From the NCBI RefSeq assembly GCF_030719215.1, contig NZ_CP120984.1, positions 62,001 to 126,000 on the forward strand: a stretch of 64,000 bases of DNA, read 5' to 3'. Below the pieces are notes generated by a model. That model was not told where the DNA came from. It ran no database searches and was given only the letters and a program-made list of their open reading frames with translations. Positions 44,449 through 53,070 of this stretch are shown here, piece by piece; the first letter of the stretch is position 1, and each line of letters begins with the position of its first letter. Origin of the DNA: Streptomyces sp. Alt3. Lineage in GTDB: Bacteria; Actinomycetota; Actinomycetes; Streptomycetales; Streptomycetaceae. The translations under genes and the position numbers were made by a program.

Positions 44449-45911
44449 GCGGGGGCCTTGTCGGTCGGGGATGAGGACGCGACCGCGTGGGCGGCCGCCT
44501 CACGGCCGGCGACCCGGCCTAGTACCAGGGCGTGGGCGACAGAGTTACCGCCGCCCACGTAGCGTTCGCCGAGGATTCCGCCGGCTGCCTCGCCTGCCGC
44601 GTACAGGCCTGGCAGAGCTCGGCCGTCGGTGCCCAGCACCCGGGTCCGGGCGTCCACCTCAAGGCCGGTGTGGGTGCAGACCAGTTCGGCGGGGAGCATC
44701 CGCACCGCGAAGAACGGTCCGTTCGCTATAGGGGCGAGGTGTGGGTCGGCGCCCTTGGCGGCGAGGGATTCGTGGCGCAGGTAGTCTTCGTCGGTGCCGT
44801 CGGCGAACAGGGCGTTGAAGCGGGTGACGCTCGCGGTCAGGTGATCCGGGGGCACGTCCATGAGGTCCGCGAGTCGCTCGAGGGTGTCGGCGCGCAGGAC
44901 GACGCCCTTGGCGGCCTCTTCCAGGATCCGGTCGGCGTCCCAGTCGGCGTAGCCGGAGGGCAGGGACATGCGGGCGTCTTCGTCGAACACGGACCAGACC
45001 CAGCCGCCGTGGTCCTTGAGGATGCCCGGGCTGACGGCGTACGGGGCGTCCTCGTCCATGCAGCGTCGGCCGTCCAGGCTGACGTGGATGCGGGAGGCGG
45101 GCGGGAATCCGCTCTGCCAGTGGTGGTACCGCTGGAATTCGGCGGTCACCAGGAGCAGGCCCCAGCCCTGGCCGAACAGTGCGAGGCCGTGTCTCTCGGC
45201 GATGCCGACGTGGTCGCCCCGTGAGCCGGGCGCGGCCACCACGAAGAGTGCGTCCCCGGCGGTCTCGGCCTCGGGAAGGAACCGGCGGACCAGGTCGGGG
45301 TCAGCCGCGAGGCCGCCGCTGGCGATGACGACGGCCGGGGCGGTCGCCTCCTCGCCGTCCAGGAGGACGCCGCGGACGGCGCCGTCCCGTACCACCAGGT
45401 CCTCCACCCGGCTGCCGAGGGCGAGGTCCACGTGGAGTCGTGCGCGGGCCTTGTCGAGCACCTGCACCAGTCCGTAGCCCTGGTCCTTGGGGACGTGGCC
45501 TCGCCAGACGTCCTCCACCCCGGCCCGGGTGAGTCCCGGCTGGTGGGCGCTGCGCGACACCTGGGCGGGTATCTCGACTCCGAGTTCGAGCAACCACTCG
45601 ACGGTGCTGCTGGACTCCTCGCAGAACATCCTGACGGGGCCGGGCCTGACCCGCCAGCCGTTCAGGTCCATGTAGTGCTGGAACATGCGGAGCGGCGAGT
45701 CGTCGATGCCGAGGCTCTCCTGGACGCTGGTGGCCGAGGCGGTCAGCAGCCCGGCGGAGAGCTGGGTGGATCCGCCGATCTCGTCCTCGGCCTCCAGCAG
45801 CAGTACGCGTGCGCCCGCCTCGGCGGCCGAGACGGAGGCTGCCAGGCCGGCGCCGCCTGCGCCGACCACGATGACGTCGTAGTCGTATGCGGTGTCGTGG
45901 GGTTCAGACAT
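44445..45911 (-). CDS. FAD-dependent dehydrogenase (fumarate reductase/KstD-like)
   Basis: 488 residues from ATG 45911. The dinucleotide-binding motif VVGAGGAGLAASVSAAEAG is at residues 15-33, followed by LLEAEDEIGGSTQLSAG. The C-terminal FAD-binding block reads GRALPGLYAAGEAAGG, then ERYVGGGNSVAHAL. This is the family of 3-ketosteroid-1-dehydrogenase, fumarate reductase flavoproteins and 3-oxo-cyclohexene dehydrogenases, which insert a double bond next to a ketone. It overlaps the SDR gene upstream by 8 bases and the SnoaL-like gene downstream by 4. Confidence 0.87.
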   Translation of the reverse strand: MSEPHDTAYDYDVIVVGAGGAGLAASVSAAEAGARVLLLEAEDEIGGSTQLSAGLLTASATSVQESLGIDDSPLRMFQHYMDLNGWRVRPGPVRMFCEESSSTVEWLLELGVEIPAQVSRSAHQPGLTRAGVEDVWRGHVPKDQGYGLVQVLDKARARLHVDLALGSRVEDLVVRDGAVRGVLLDGEEATAPAVVIASGGLAADPDLVRRFLPEAETAGDALFVVAAPGSRGDHVGIAERHGLALFGQGWGLLLVTAEFQRYHHWQSGFPPASRIHVSLDGRRCMDEDAPYAVSPGILKDHGGWVWSVFDEDARMSLPSGYADWDADRILEEAAKGVVLRADTLERLADLMDVPPDHLTASVTRFNALFADGTDEDYLRHESLAAKGADPHLAPIANGPFFAVRMLPAELVCTHTGLEVDARTRVLGTDGRALPGLYAAGEAAGGILGERYVGGGNSVAHALVLGRVAGREAAAHAVASSSPTDKAPA

Positions 45912-46740
45912 GCTGGGAACCGCCGTCCACCGGGATGCTGATGCCGGTGATGTACCGGGCGCTGTCCGAGAGGAGGAAGTACAGGGCGGCGAAGACCTCC
46001 ATGGGCGCGCCGATCCGGCGCAGCGGGACCGTGGTGAGGGCGCGGTCCATCGCTGCCTGGTCCTCGCGGATCCAGCGGGTCATCTCGGTGTCGATGTAGC
46101 CAGGGGCGATGGAGTTGACGCGGATGTTGTCGGGGCCGAGCTCGACGGCCATGCAGGTCGTGAGGTGCCGCACGGCGGCTTTCGAGGAGTTGTACGTGGC
46201 ACGGGTCGGCCGTGCGCGGACGGCGGCGACCGAGGACATGTTGACGATCGCGCCGCCACCGACGGTGCGGAAGTGGCGGGCAGCGGCCTGTCCGCCGTAC
46301 ACGACGCCGTTGACGTTGACGCCGTAGGTGAGTGCGAGCTGTTGGGGCGTGATGTCGGTGAAGCCGGCCTGTGGGAAGACGCCGGCGTTGTTGACCCACA
46401 GGTCGAGGCGGCCGAACTCACGCAGGGCGGTGTCGACCAGTTCGTCGCCGGCGGCCGGGTCGGTGACGTCGGCGCCGACGCCGACCACGCGGCCCGCGCC
46501 GCTGGTGCCGGCGAGGCGGGCATTGATCTTCTCGGCGACGGAGGACATCTCCTCCTGGTCGAGATCTCCACCGACGCCGTTGACGCCTCGGCGTGCCAGT
46601 TCCTCGAGGAAGAGTGCGCCCATGCCGCGGCCGGCGCCGGTGACGACGACGGTGCGGCCGACCAGTTCGGGGTTGATCGCGGGGAGGACGTCGTGGTTGA
46701 CGCGGCCGGGGTTGCTGTCGGGTGCCGTGGTGGTGGTCAT
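45904..46740 (-). CDS. Short-chain dehydrogenase/reductase (SDR) 1
   Basis: 278 residues from ATG 46740. The cofactor motif TGAGRGMG lies near residue 35, the NNAG box in LWVNNAGVFPQAG, the catalytic Ser in NMSSVAAVRA and YxxxK in YNSSK. Classical NAD(P)-dependent alcohol/ketone oxidoreductase, with a C-terminal VDGGSQHV. It overlaps the FAD dehydrogenase by 8 bases, so the two are probably made in equal amounts and act in sequence. Confidence 0.87.
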   Translation of the reverse strand: MTTTTAPDSNPGRVNHDVLPAINPELVGRTVVVTGAGRGMGALFLEELARRGVNGVGGDLDQEEMSSVAEKINARLAGTSGAGRVVGVGADVTDPAAGDELVDTALREFGRLDLWVNNAGVFPQAGFTDITPQQLALTYGVNVNGVVYGGQAAARHFRTVGGGAIVNMSSVAAVRARPTRATYNSSKAAVRHLTTCMAVELGPDNIRVNSIAPGYIDTEMTRWIREDQAAMDRALTTVPLRRIGAPMEVFAALYFLLSDSARYITGISIPVDGGSQHV

Positions 46741-46840
46741 GGGAGGTCCTTCAGGTGGGGTGTGGTGGGGCGTGGTTGGTTGCGGACCGGTGCTGACGCA
46801 CGTCGGCGCGTCGGTCGTCGGCCGGTCCCGGTGGGGTGGT

Positions 46841-47656
46841 TCAGGGCTTTTCGGCCAGTCCCGCGAGGATGCGGTGGTAGAGCCCTCCGGACGTCAGTCC
46901 GCCGTCGACGACGATTTCCTCGCCCGTGATGTAGGTGGCGTCGTCGGACAGCAGGAAGGTAACGACGCGCGCGATTTCCTCGGGAGTGGCGAGCCGGCCC
47001 GCCGGGACCGACCGCACGCTCTCGTCCACGAAGGCGGTGTCGGGTGCCTGGTGGAGCAGGGGTGTGGCGGTGAGACCCGGGTGCAGTGAGTTCACGCGGA
47101 TGCCGTGCGCGGCGAGTTCGAGCGCGCCGACCTTCGACAGCCCGCGGACGCCCCATTTGCTGGTGCCGTACGTGGCGGAGAAGTAGCCGACCATCCCGGC
47201 GATGGAGGAGACGTTCACGACTGCGGCGCCGCCGTCGTCGGCCCCACGCGTGAGTGCGGGGGTGAGCGTCTTGAGTCCGTAGAAGACGCTGGAGAGGTTG
47301 ATGTCCATGACGCGCTGCCACTGTTCGACGGTGGTGTCGGCGATACCCGCGCGCAGGCTGACGCCGGCGTTGTTGACGAGGCCGTGGAGCGGCCCGGCGG
47401 TCTCCACCTCGTCGGCCAGCGCACTCCAGGACGCGGCGTCGGCGACGTCCAGGTGGGTGGCCTGCCCCGACCCGCCGACCGCCGCGAGTTCGGGGACGAG
47501 CGCCTCGGCGGCGGCGACGTCGATGTCGGTGGCCCAGACGTGCGCGCCCTCGGAGGCCAGTGCCAGGCAGTCGGCACGGCCCAGGCCCCCGGCGGCGCCG
47601 GTGACCAGGACGGCACGGCCTTCGAACCTACGTCGGCCGGTCTGTGTGCGGTTCAC
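46841..47656 (-). CDS. Short-chain dehydrogenase/reductase (SDR) 2
   Basis: 271 residues. GTG 47656 overlaps the transporter stop (GTGA), which fixes the start; the open frame runs much further back but only as a shadow of the transporter gene. Motifs: TGAAGGLG, ATDIDVAAAEALV (acidic residue after strand 2, favouring NAD), LVNNAGVSL, NVSSIAGMVGY, YGTSK. It is distinct from SDR 1 and would catalyse a second alcohol oxidation or reduction in the same pathway. A 100-bp gap follows before SDR 1. Confidence 0.87.
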   Translation of the reverse strand: MNRTQTGRRRFEGRAVLVTGAAGGLGRADCLALASEGAHVWATDIDVAAAEALVPELAAVGGSGQATHLDVADAASWSALADEVETAGPLHGLVNNAGVSLRAGIADTTVEQWQRVMDINLSSVFYGLKTLTPALTRGADDGGAAVVNVSSIAGMVGYFSATYGTSKWGVRGLSKVGALELAAHGIRVNSLHPGLTATPLLHQAPDTAFVDESVRSVPAGRLATPEEIARVVTFLLSDDATYITGEEIVVDGGLTSGGLYHRILAGLAEKP

Positions 47657-48996
47657 AGTTGCAGCTCCGTTCCGCGGGTCTCCTTGAGGAAGAAGGTGGC
47701 GATGAAGGTCATGAGGGCGGTGGCGATCAGGTATCCCGCCGGCGCCAGGTTGTTGTCGGTGGTGCTGATCAGGAGCGTGGCGATGAAGGGTGCTGTGCCT
47801 CCCAGCGCCATGTTGGTGACGTTGTTGCTCATGGCGATGCCGCTGTAGCGGTAGCGCGCCCGGAAGATCTCGGCGTAGGCGGCGAACGAGACGCCGTTGA
47901 CCAGGCCGATGGAGAAGGTCAACGAGCACTGGGCGAGGACGGCGGCCACCGGGCTGCCGTCGCGCATCACCATGAAGGCCGGGAGGGCGATGAGGGCGGT
48001 GATGCCACTGCCGAAGAAGAACACGGGGCGGCGGCCGATGCGGTCGCCGACGTATCCGGCGATGGGCAGGCTGATCACCGCGGCGACCATGGCGATGCAC
48101 GTGGAGGTGAACGCGAAGTCGGCCGAGCGTCCCCCCTCGGTCTGGAGGTAGCTGGCTGCGTACACACCGGCCACGTAGTAGCCGCCGACGATCAGCGCTC
48201 CGAGGAAGATGACCAGCACGATCTGGCGCCAGGCGTGGGTGAACACGTCGGCGATGGGGTACTTCGCCACCTCGACCGAGTCGCTCTCCTGTACGGCCTC
48301 GAACTGCTCGGTCTCGGGCAGTTGCCTGCGGATGTAAAGGCCGATCAGGCCGATCACCGCGCTGAGGAGGAAGGGGATGCGCCAGGCCCAGTCGTGCAGG
48401 GTGTCCTCGCTGACGGCCGAGGTCAGCACCAGTGCGACCAGGGAGGCGGCCAGCGAGCCGAGGTAGGTGCCGGTGTTCACGAACGAGGTCTGGAACGCGC
48501 GTCGGTGGGCCGGGGCGTGTTCGGACACGAAGGCGTTCGCGCCGCCGAGTTCGCCGCCGGCCGCGAAGCCCTGGAGGCAGCGGCACAGCACCAGGAGGCA
48601 GGTTGCCCAGATGCCGAGCGTGGCGTACGAGGGGATCAGCCCGATGCCGGTGGTGGCGACGGCCATCAGCAGAATGGTCCAGGTGAGGGCCTTCTTGCGG
48701 CCGTACTTGTCGCCCATGTGACCGAAGAGGATGCCTCCGGGGGCCCGGAGGAAGAAGGCGACCGCGAACGCGGCGAAGGTGGAGAGCAGTGCCGAGTTCG
48801 GATCGCTCTCGACGAAGAAGTGCGCGGCAAGGAGGGTGGCCATGTAGCCGTAGATGCCGAAGTCGTAGTACTCGACGACGGTCCCGAGGATGGCCGCTCG
48901 GATGACTTTCAGAGTGGAGGCCGGGTTCGCGGCGGCCTCGGACGATGCCTCTCCTGGTTGGTTCGTCTGCGTCGCTTGGGGTGCCAGGTCTGCCAT
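47653..48996 (-). CDS. MHS-type MFS transporter
   Basis: 447 residues from ATG 48996, with AAGGA 7 bases upstream. It belongs to the metabolite:H+ symporter branch of the MFS: VVEYYDFGIYGYMATLLA in helix 1, GHMGDKYGRKKALTW after helix 2, RCLQGFAAGGELGGANAFVSE in helix 4-5, and IAGYVGDRIGRRPVFF repeating the loop motif in the second half. These import organic acids such as shikimate, 4-methylphthalate or ketoglutarate. Its place in the operon makes it the likely uptake system for the operon substrate. Confidence 0.87.
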   Translation of the reverse strand: MADLAPQATQTNQPGEASSEAAANPASTLKVIRAAILGTVVEYYDFGIYGYMATLLAAHFFVESDPNSALLSTFAAFAVAFFLRAPGGILFGHMGDKYGRKKALTWTILLMAVATTGIGLIPSYATLGIWATCLLVLCRCLQGFAAGGELGGANAFVSEHAPAHRRAFQTSFVNTGTYLGSLAASLVALVLTSAVSEDTLHDWAWRIPFLLSAVIGLIGLYIRRQLPETEQFEAVQESDSVEVAKYPIADVFTHAWRQIVLVIFLGALIVGGYYVAGVYAASYLQTEGGRSADFAFTSTCIAMVAAVISLPIAGYVGDRIGRRPVFFFGSGITALIALPAFMVMRDGSPVAAVLAQCSLTFSIGLVNGVSFAAYAEIFRARYRYSGIAMSNNVTNMALGGTAPFIATLLISTTDNNLAPAGYLIATALMTFIATFFLKETRGTELQL

Positions 48997-49232
48997 GGAT
49001 CGGTCCTTAGAACGCGCGAAAGCTTGAGTGGAGCACTGACTGGCATGGCGACTTCTGGGGGGCGGGATCGCTGTCACATGCCCGAGGCAGTGCGGGTCGG
49101 GACGGGTGCCGGTGCTTTCGGCGGGAGGGGGTGCCGGTCGTCGCCCGGACTTCTCACCGACGCTCCAGGCTCGTGGCCCGGCCGGACGTCGACGTAGGGG
49201 TGTCGTGCTGTGTGCGGGCCCGGTCCGGGGCG

Positions 49233-49688
49233 TCAGGCCTGGGGGCCGGCGGGGGCGTCGTCGCGGCGTACGACGCGGGCGGCGATCCGCCAGCCGGCGC
49301 CGTCGTGGACGACCCGGTCGGTGAGTGTGGTGAACCGTTCGGTGTGCGGTGTCCCGCCGCGGGGTGTCGCGATGATCTGCAGATATGCCGCCACCTGCAA
49401 GGTTCCGTCTCCGTCGTCGCCGGTCAGCGCCACATTGCTGACCATGTGCCGGCGCACCACGTTGTCCGCGGCGCAGTCGGCGGCGAACCGTTGCGCGAAC
49501 GCGGTCAGTCCGGCGGTGCCGGTCACCGGGGCGGGATAGGAGGGTGAGGTGAAGCTGCCGTCCGCGGTGAAGGTCGCTGCCCATTCCGCGGCGCGGCCAC
49601 CGTCGATGAGGTGGCTCTGGAGGTGGTACAGCTGGTGGATTTCGGCCAGCTGGGCGCTGGCTGAAGGCGCGGGCGCGTTGGGGTTCAT
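49233..49688 (-). CDS. SnoaL-like (NTF2-fold) protein, first gene of the catabolic operon
   Basis: 151 residues from ATG 49688. It has the SnoaL-like opening (QLAEIHQLYHLQSHLIDGGR), AATFTADGSF and ending RVVHDGAGWRIAARVVRRDD. It differs from the second SnoaL-like gene at 43942. It is the gene closest to the divergent IclR gene, followed by 236 bp before the transporter start, so the operon may also have an internal promoter. Confidence 0.8.
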   Translation of the reverse strand: MNPNAPAPSASAQLAEIHQLYHLQSHLIDGGRAAEWAATFTADGSFTSPSYPAPVTGTAGLTAFAQRFAADCAADNVVRRHMVSNVALTGDDGDGTLQVAAYLQIIATPRGGTPHTERFTTLTDRVVHDGAGWRIAARVVRRDDAPAGPQA

Positions 49689-49770
49689 ACGGAGATCCGT
49701 TCGGCTCGTGTCCTGCTCCGGCAGTCGTCCGAGCCGCTGGAGAGGAGAGCTTGCGAGACATCAAGGTGGT

Positions 49771-49796
49771 GTGCGATATTCGCACCACCTGTGCGA
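49771..49796. promoter_or_regulatory. Palindromic operator between the IclR gene and the catabolic operon
   Basis: GTGCGATATTCGCAC (49771-49785) is a perfect 6-3-6 palindrome, with an extra half-site GTGCGA at 49791-49796. It also sits inside a GGTGGTG...CACCACC pair. Its place in the 156-bp divergent region suits an IclR-family dimer or tetramer. Confidence 0.65.
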
Positions 49797-49844
49797 ATAA
49801 TGGGAGCATAGGTAGCTGGCTGAAACCCGTCAAGGGATGAATTC

Positions 49845-50555
49845 GTGACTTCACCTCCGCCGACCAGGTCGGTCCCCGAACTCGATGCTGGTATGTCCAA
49901 GACGCTGCACCACGGACTGCTGCTGCTCAGAGTCCTCTCGGAGCAGCAGCAGGGCTTGACCGTCAGCGAACTGGCGGACGCCATCTCGGTGCACCGCACG
50001 GTCGCACACCGCTTGGTGCGCACCCTGGAGGCACATCAGCTGTGCCGCCGCGACCACCAGCGCCGGATCGTCCTGGGAACGGGCCTGGTGTCGCTGGCCG
50101 AACCCGTACAGCAGGATCTGCGCGCGTTGGCCCGCCCGGTCCTGGACGAGCTGGCCGAGAGCACCGGGGCCACCGCACACCTGCTGGTCCAGGAGGGCGC
50201 CGCTCTGATGCGCGCTCTCATGGTGGTGGAGCCGCGCGGCGCCCTGGTCCACGTGTCCTTCCGGCCTGGTCAGACCCATTCCATCGAGCAGGGTTCCGGC
50301 GGCGTCGCCGTACTCGCCCACGGCCCGTACCGGGATGGTGAGCGCGCGGAGGTCACCGAGGCTCGCACCAAGGGGTACGCGGTCACCACGGGCGAGGTCA
50401 TCCCCGCCGTGACCGGCGTCTCCGCCGCGGTTCCGTCGGGCAACGGGACGGCGGCGGCCAGCATCGGTGTCTCGGTCTTCGAGTACACCGACCTCGACCA
50501 GCTCGGCACCATGGTGGCCCGTGCCGCGAGGAGCCTGGGCGAACTGCTCGGCTGA
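49845..50555 (+). CDS. IclR-family regulator of the catabolic operon
   Basis: 236 residues from GTG 49845, with AAGGGATG upstream. The winged helix covers residues 20-80 (LLLLRVLSEQQQGLTVSELADAI and VHRTVAHRLVRTLEAHQL). The IclR effector domain covers residues 95-230 (ALARPVLDELAESTGATAHL, ARTKGYAVTTGEVIPAVTGV, AASIGVSVFEYTDLDQLG). It is divergent from the SnoaL/MHS/SDR/FAD operon and probably controls it in response to a pathway acid. Confidence 0.87.
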   Translation: MTSPPPTRSVPELDAGMSKTLHHGLLLLRVLSEQQQGLTVSELADAISVHRTVAHRLVRTLEAHQLCRRDHQRRIVLGTGLVSLAEPVQQDLRALARPVLDELAESTGATAHLLVQEGAALMRALMVVEPRGALVHVSFRPGQTHSIEQGSGGVAVLAHGPYRDGERAEVTEARTKGYAVTTGEVIPAVTGVSAAVPSGNGTAAASIGVSVFEYTDLDQLGTMVARAARSLGELLG

Positions 50556-50756
50556 CGGGTCCGGCCGGTCGCTCCGGCGGGCGCCGTCCCGCTCGTCGTC
50601 CGCGGCACCGCCCCCGTCGGACACCCGGGGCGTCGGCCGCGGCAACGGCACGTCCGACGCCTGCCCGCGGGTCTGCCGACGGGGCGCCGCCCGTGAAGAC
50701 TGCGAACGCCGTGCCGGTCCCGGGGCGCGGCGTCCGTGGTGCTGGTGAGGCGGAGT

Positions 50757-51428
50757 TCAGGCGCGGCTGAGCCGTGCGAGCCGGGCGGCCGCCTCCCTCA
50801 CCAGCTCGCCGAGACGATCGACGTCGACCTCCCCCATGGCGACCGTGCCGACGGACGCGCCGAGCAGGTGCGGCACCTCGAAGCCCGCCGCCACCCCGAC
50901 GGCTCCGTGCTGAAGCTCCCCGGCGGTAACGCTGTACCCGGCCTCCCGTGCTCGTCTGACAGCCTCGGAGTCGCTCTCCGCTGCGGGCTGGAGCGCCAGG
51001 ATGGCGATGCCGTTGGCTCCCCGGTCCAACGGGTGACCGGCTCCGATGCTGTAGCTGACCTGGAAGATCGTCTGCCGGGCGGGTTCCGCGGACAGCACGG
51101 GGACACACGCGTCGCCCCCCTGGGCCAGGGAGAGGAACGCGGCCACCCCGGCGGCGTCGGCGAGTTCCTGGAGAACCGGTCCGGCCGCGCGAATCAGCTG
51201 GGGCTGGAAGCGGCTCGCGAAGACGACCGCGCCGGCCCCGAGCCGGATCTTCTTTCCCACGCCCCGGGCCACCAGCGCGTGCTGCTCGAGCGTGTCGACA
51301 ACGCGGTACGCCGTCGCCCGGTCGGTGCCGAGCTGTGTCGCGATCTCGGCGACCGTGAGGCCCTCGGGGGCGAGGGAGATGAGGCTGAGGGCACGCAGGC
51401 CACGGTCCAGGCTCTGCAAGGTGGCCAC
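50757..51428 (-). CDS. IclR-family regulator of the homogentisate operon
   Basis: 223 residues from GTG 51428 (VATLQSLDRGLRALSLIS), with AGGAGGA upstream; the frame opens further back without a ribosome site. The HTH is at residues 20-65 (LTVAEIATQLGTDRATAYRV) and the effector domain carries SAEPARQTIFQVSYSIG and GELQHGAVGVAAGFEVP. It is divergent from hmgA with 440 bp between, holding a palindrome with the same GCGCACA half-site three times. Confidence 0.85.
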   Translation of the reverse strand: MATLQSLDRGLRALSLISLAPEGLTVAEIATQLGTDRATAYRVVDTLEQHALVARGVGKKIRLGAGAVVFASRFQPQLIRAAGPVLQELADAAGVAAFLSLAQGGDACVPVLSAEPARQTIFQVSYSIGAGHPLDRGANGIAILALQPAAESDSEAVRRAREAGYSVTAGELQHGAVGVAAGFEVPHLLGASVGTVAMGEVDVDRLGELVREAAARLARLSRA

Positions 51429-51656
51429 GTGGGCATCCTCCTGTGTCGGCTCCGCGGGGCGTAGCTCGCCGCGGCTCCGGGCATGGAGTGCGGCCACTCG
51501 AAGGTTAGTCACCCCCACCGCCCGATGTGCCGACGGCTCCCCGCGTCCGCCGCCGCCGCGGCCGCGCGTACCGGGCCCCCGGCTCGGCCGATCAGCGGCA
51601 CAGCAGCTCTTGACCGCACTCGGGACGCGAACTATGTTGCATCCAGGTTTCGGACA

Positions 51657-51684
51657 GCGCACAAAAATGTGCGCCAGGCGCACA
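51657..51684. promoter_or_regulatory. Palindromic operator upstream of the homogentisate operon
   Basis: GCGCACAAAAATGTGCGC (51657-51674) is a perfect 7-4-7 palindrome, and GCGCACA recurs as a direct half-site at 51678-51684. It lies between the IclR gene and hmgA. Confidence 0.65.
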
Positions 51685-51867
51685 TCCGGGAACAGTGGCG
51701 ACATCTCCAGCACGACGTCGCCGGCCATGCACCCAAACCGCACGGCCTACGCGCACCACTCGGCGCAGCTCGCAGCCCTTCCCCGCGTCGCACCTGCCTG
51801 GTGCCGCCTGCGTCCGCCGCTGCGGGTGTCCACCGCCACAGGGCGACCGCCGACAGGAGGGACAGAC

Positions 51868-53070
51868 ATGCCGTACTACCGCGTGGCGGGAAGCGTCCCG
51901 CCCAAGCGCCACACTCAGCACCGCGCACCCGACGGGTCGCTGTACTTCGAGGAGCTGATGGGAGAGGAAGGCTTCTCGTCCGACTCCTCGCTGCTCTACC
52001 ACGTGAACATCCCGTCAGCGATCATGGCGTACCGGAGCTGGGAGCTGCCGGACCAGTCGCTCGTCCCGAACCATCCGCTGACACCACGCCACCTCTCCAC
52101 GCACAGCCTCTTCGGCGAGGACGCTCCGGAGGCCGACGCGGTGACCGGCCGGAGGCTGTTGCTGGGCAACGGGGACGTGCGGCTCTCCTACGTCGTCGCC
52201 AGTACGGCCAGCCCGTACTACCGCAACGCAATCGGTGACGAGTGCCTCTACGTCGAGTCCGGTGCGGCTCGAGTCGAGACCGTCTTCGGAGATCTACCGG
52301 TGGACGACGGCGACTACGTCGTCATCCCCCGCGCGACGACGTACCGGATCGTCCCGGACGGCACGGTCCGGCTGTACGCCATCGAAGCCAACTCCCACAT
52401 CACCCCCGCCAAGCGCTATCTCTCCCGTTACGGACAGTTCCTGGAGCACTCCCCGTTCTGCGAGAGGGACCTCCGCGGCCCCGAGAACCCCAGGGTCGTG
52501 GCGGAGCAGGACGTCGAGGTGTACATCAAGCACCGCGGCAACGGCCCGGGGGGAATCGCGGGCACGGTACACACGCTGCCCCACCATCCCTTCGACGTCG
52601 TCGGCTGGGACGGCTGCCTCTACCCGTACGTCTTCAGCATCCGCGACTTCGAGCCTCTCACCGGCCGGGTCCACCAGCCGCCGCCAGCCCACCAGGTGTT
52701 CGAGGGCGACAACTTCGTCATCTGCAACTTCGTGCCGCGCAAGGTCGACTACCACCCCCTCGCCATCCCGGTCCCGTACTACCACTCCAACGTGGACTCG
52801 GACGAGGTGATGTTCTACTGCGGCGGTGACTACGAGGCCCGCAAGGGGTCCGGAATCGGGCAGGGCTCGATCAGTCTGCACCCCGGTGGCCACCCGCACG
52901 GACCGCAGCCCGGCGCGTACGAGCGTTCCGTCGGAGCGGAGTTCTTCGACGAGCTGGCGGTCATGGTGGACACCTTCCGGCCGCTGGAACTCGGTGCGGC
53001 AGCACGGGACTGCGACGACGGCGTCTACGCCTACTCATGGTCCAAGAGCGGCAAAGAGACGGCCCGGTGA
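51868..53070 (+). CDS. hmgA: Homogentisate 1,2-dioxygenase
   Basis: 400 residues from ATG 51868, with AGGAGG 7 bases upstream. It opens the aromatic ring of homogentisate with O2 to maleylacetoacetate using non-heme iron. The cupin core and metal region are visible: GWDGCLYPYVFSIRDFEPL, YYHSNVDSDEVMFYCGGDY and SLHPGGHPHGPQPG (residues about 335-350), where two iron-ligand histidines are expected. Its length is a little shorter than the 430-440 of proteobacterial enzymes but usual for actinomycetes. First gene of a five-gene operon. Confidence 0.9.
   Translation: MPYYRVAGSVPPKRHTQHRAPDGSLYFEELMGEEGFSSDSSLLYHVNIPSAIMAYRSWELPDQSLVPNHPLTPRHLSTHSLFGEDAPEADAVTGRRLLLGNGDVRLSYVVASTASPYYRNAIGDECLYVESGAARVETVFGDLPVDDGDYVVIPRATTYRIVPDGTVRLYAIEANSHITPAKRYLSRYGQFLEHSPFCERDLRGPENPRVVAEQDVEVYIKHRGNGPGGIAGTVHTLPHHPFDVVGWDGCLYPYVFSIRDFEPLTGRVHQPPPAHQVFEGDNFVICNFVPRKVDYHPLAIPVPYYHSNVDSDEVMFYCGGDYEARKGSGIGQGSISLHPGGHPHGPQPGAYERSVGAEFFDELAVMVDTFRPLELGAAARDCDDGVYAYSWSKSGKETAR

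Noticed and set aside
46841..48586. 581-codon minus-strand frame
   Set aside because: Only the part from GTG 47656 is the SDR; the upstream part is an out-of-frame reading of the transporter gene.
47644..49197. Plus-strand frame of 517 codons rich in Gly/Asp/Glu
   Set aside because: Complement of the MHS transporter and SDR genes, with low-complexity composition.
51292..51867. Upstream extension of hmgA
   Set aside because: It overlaps the divergent IclR gene and the palindromic operator; ATG 51868 has a strong ribosome site.
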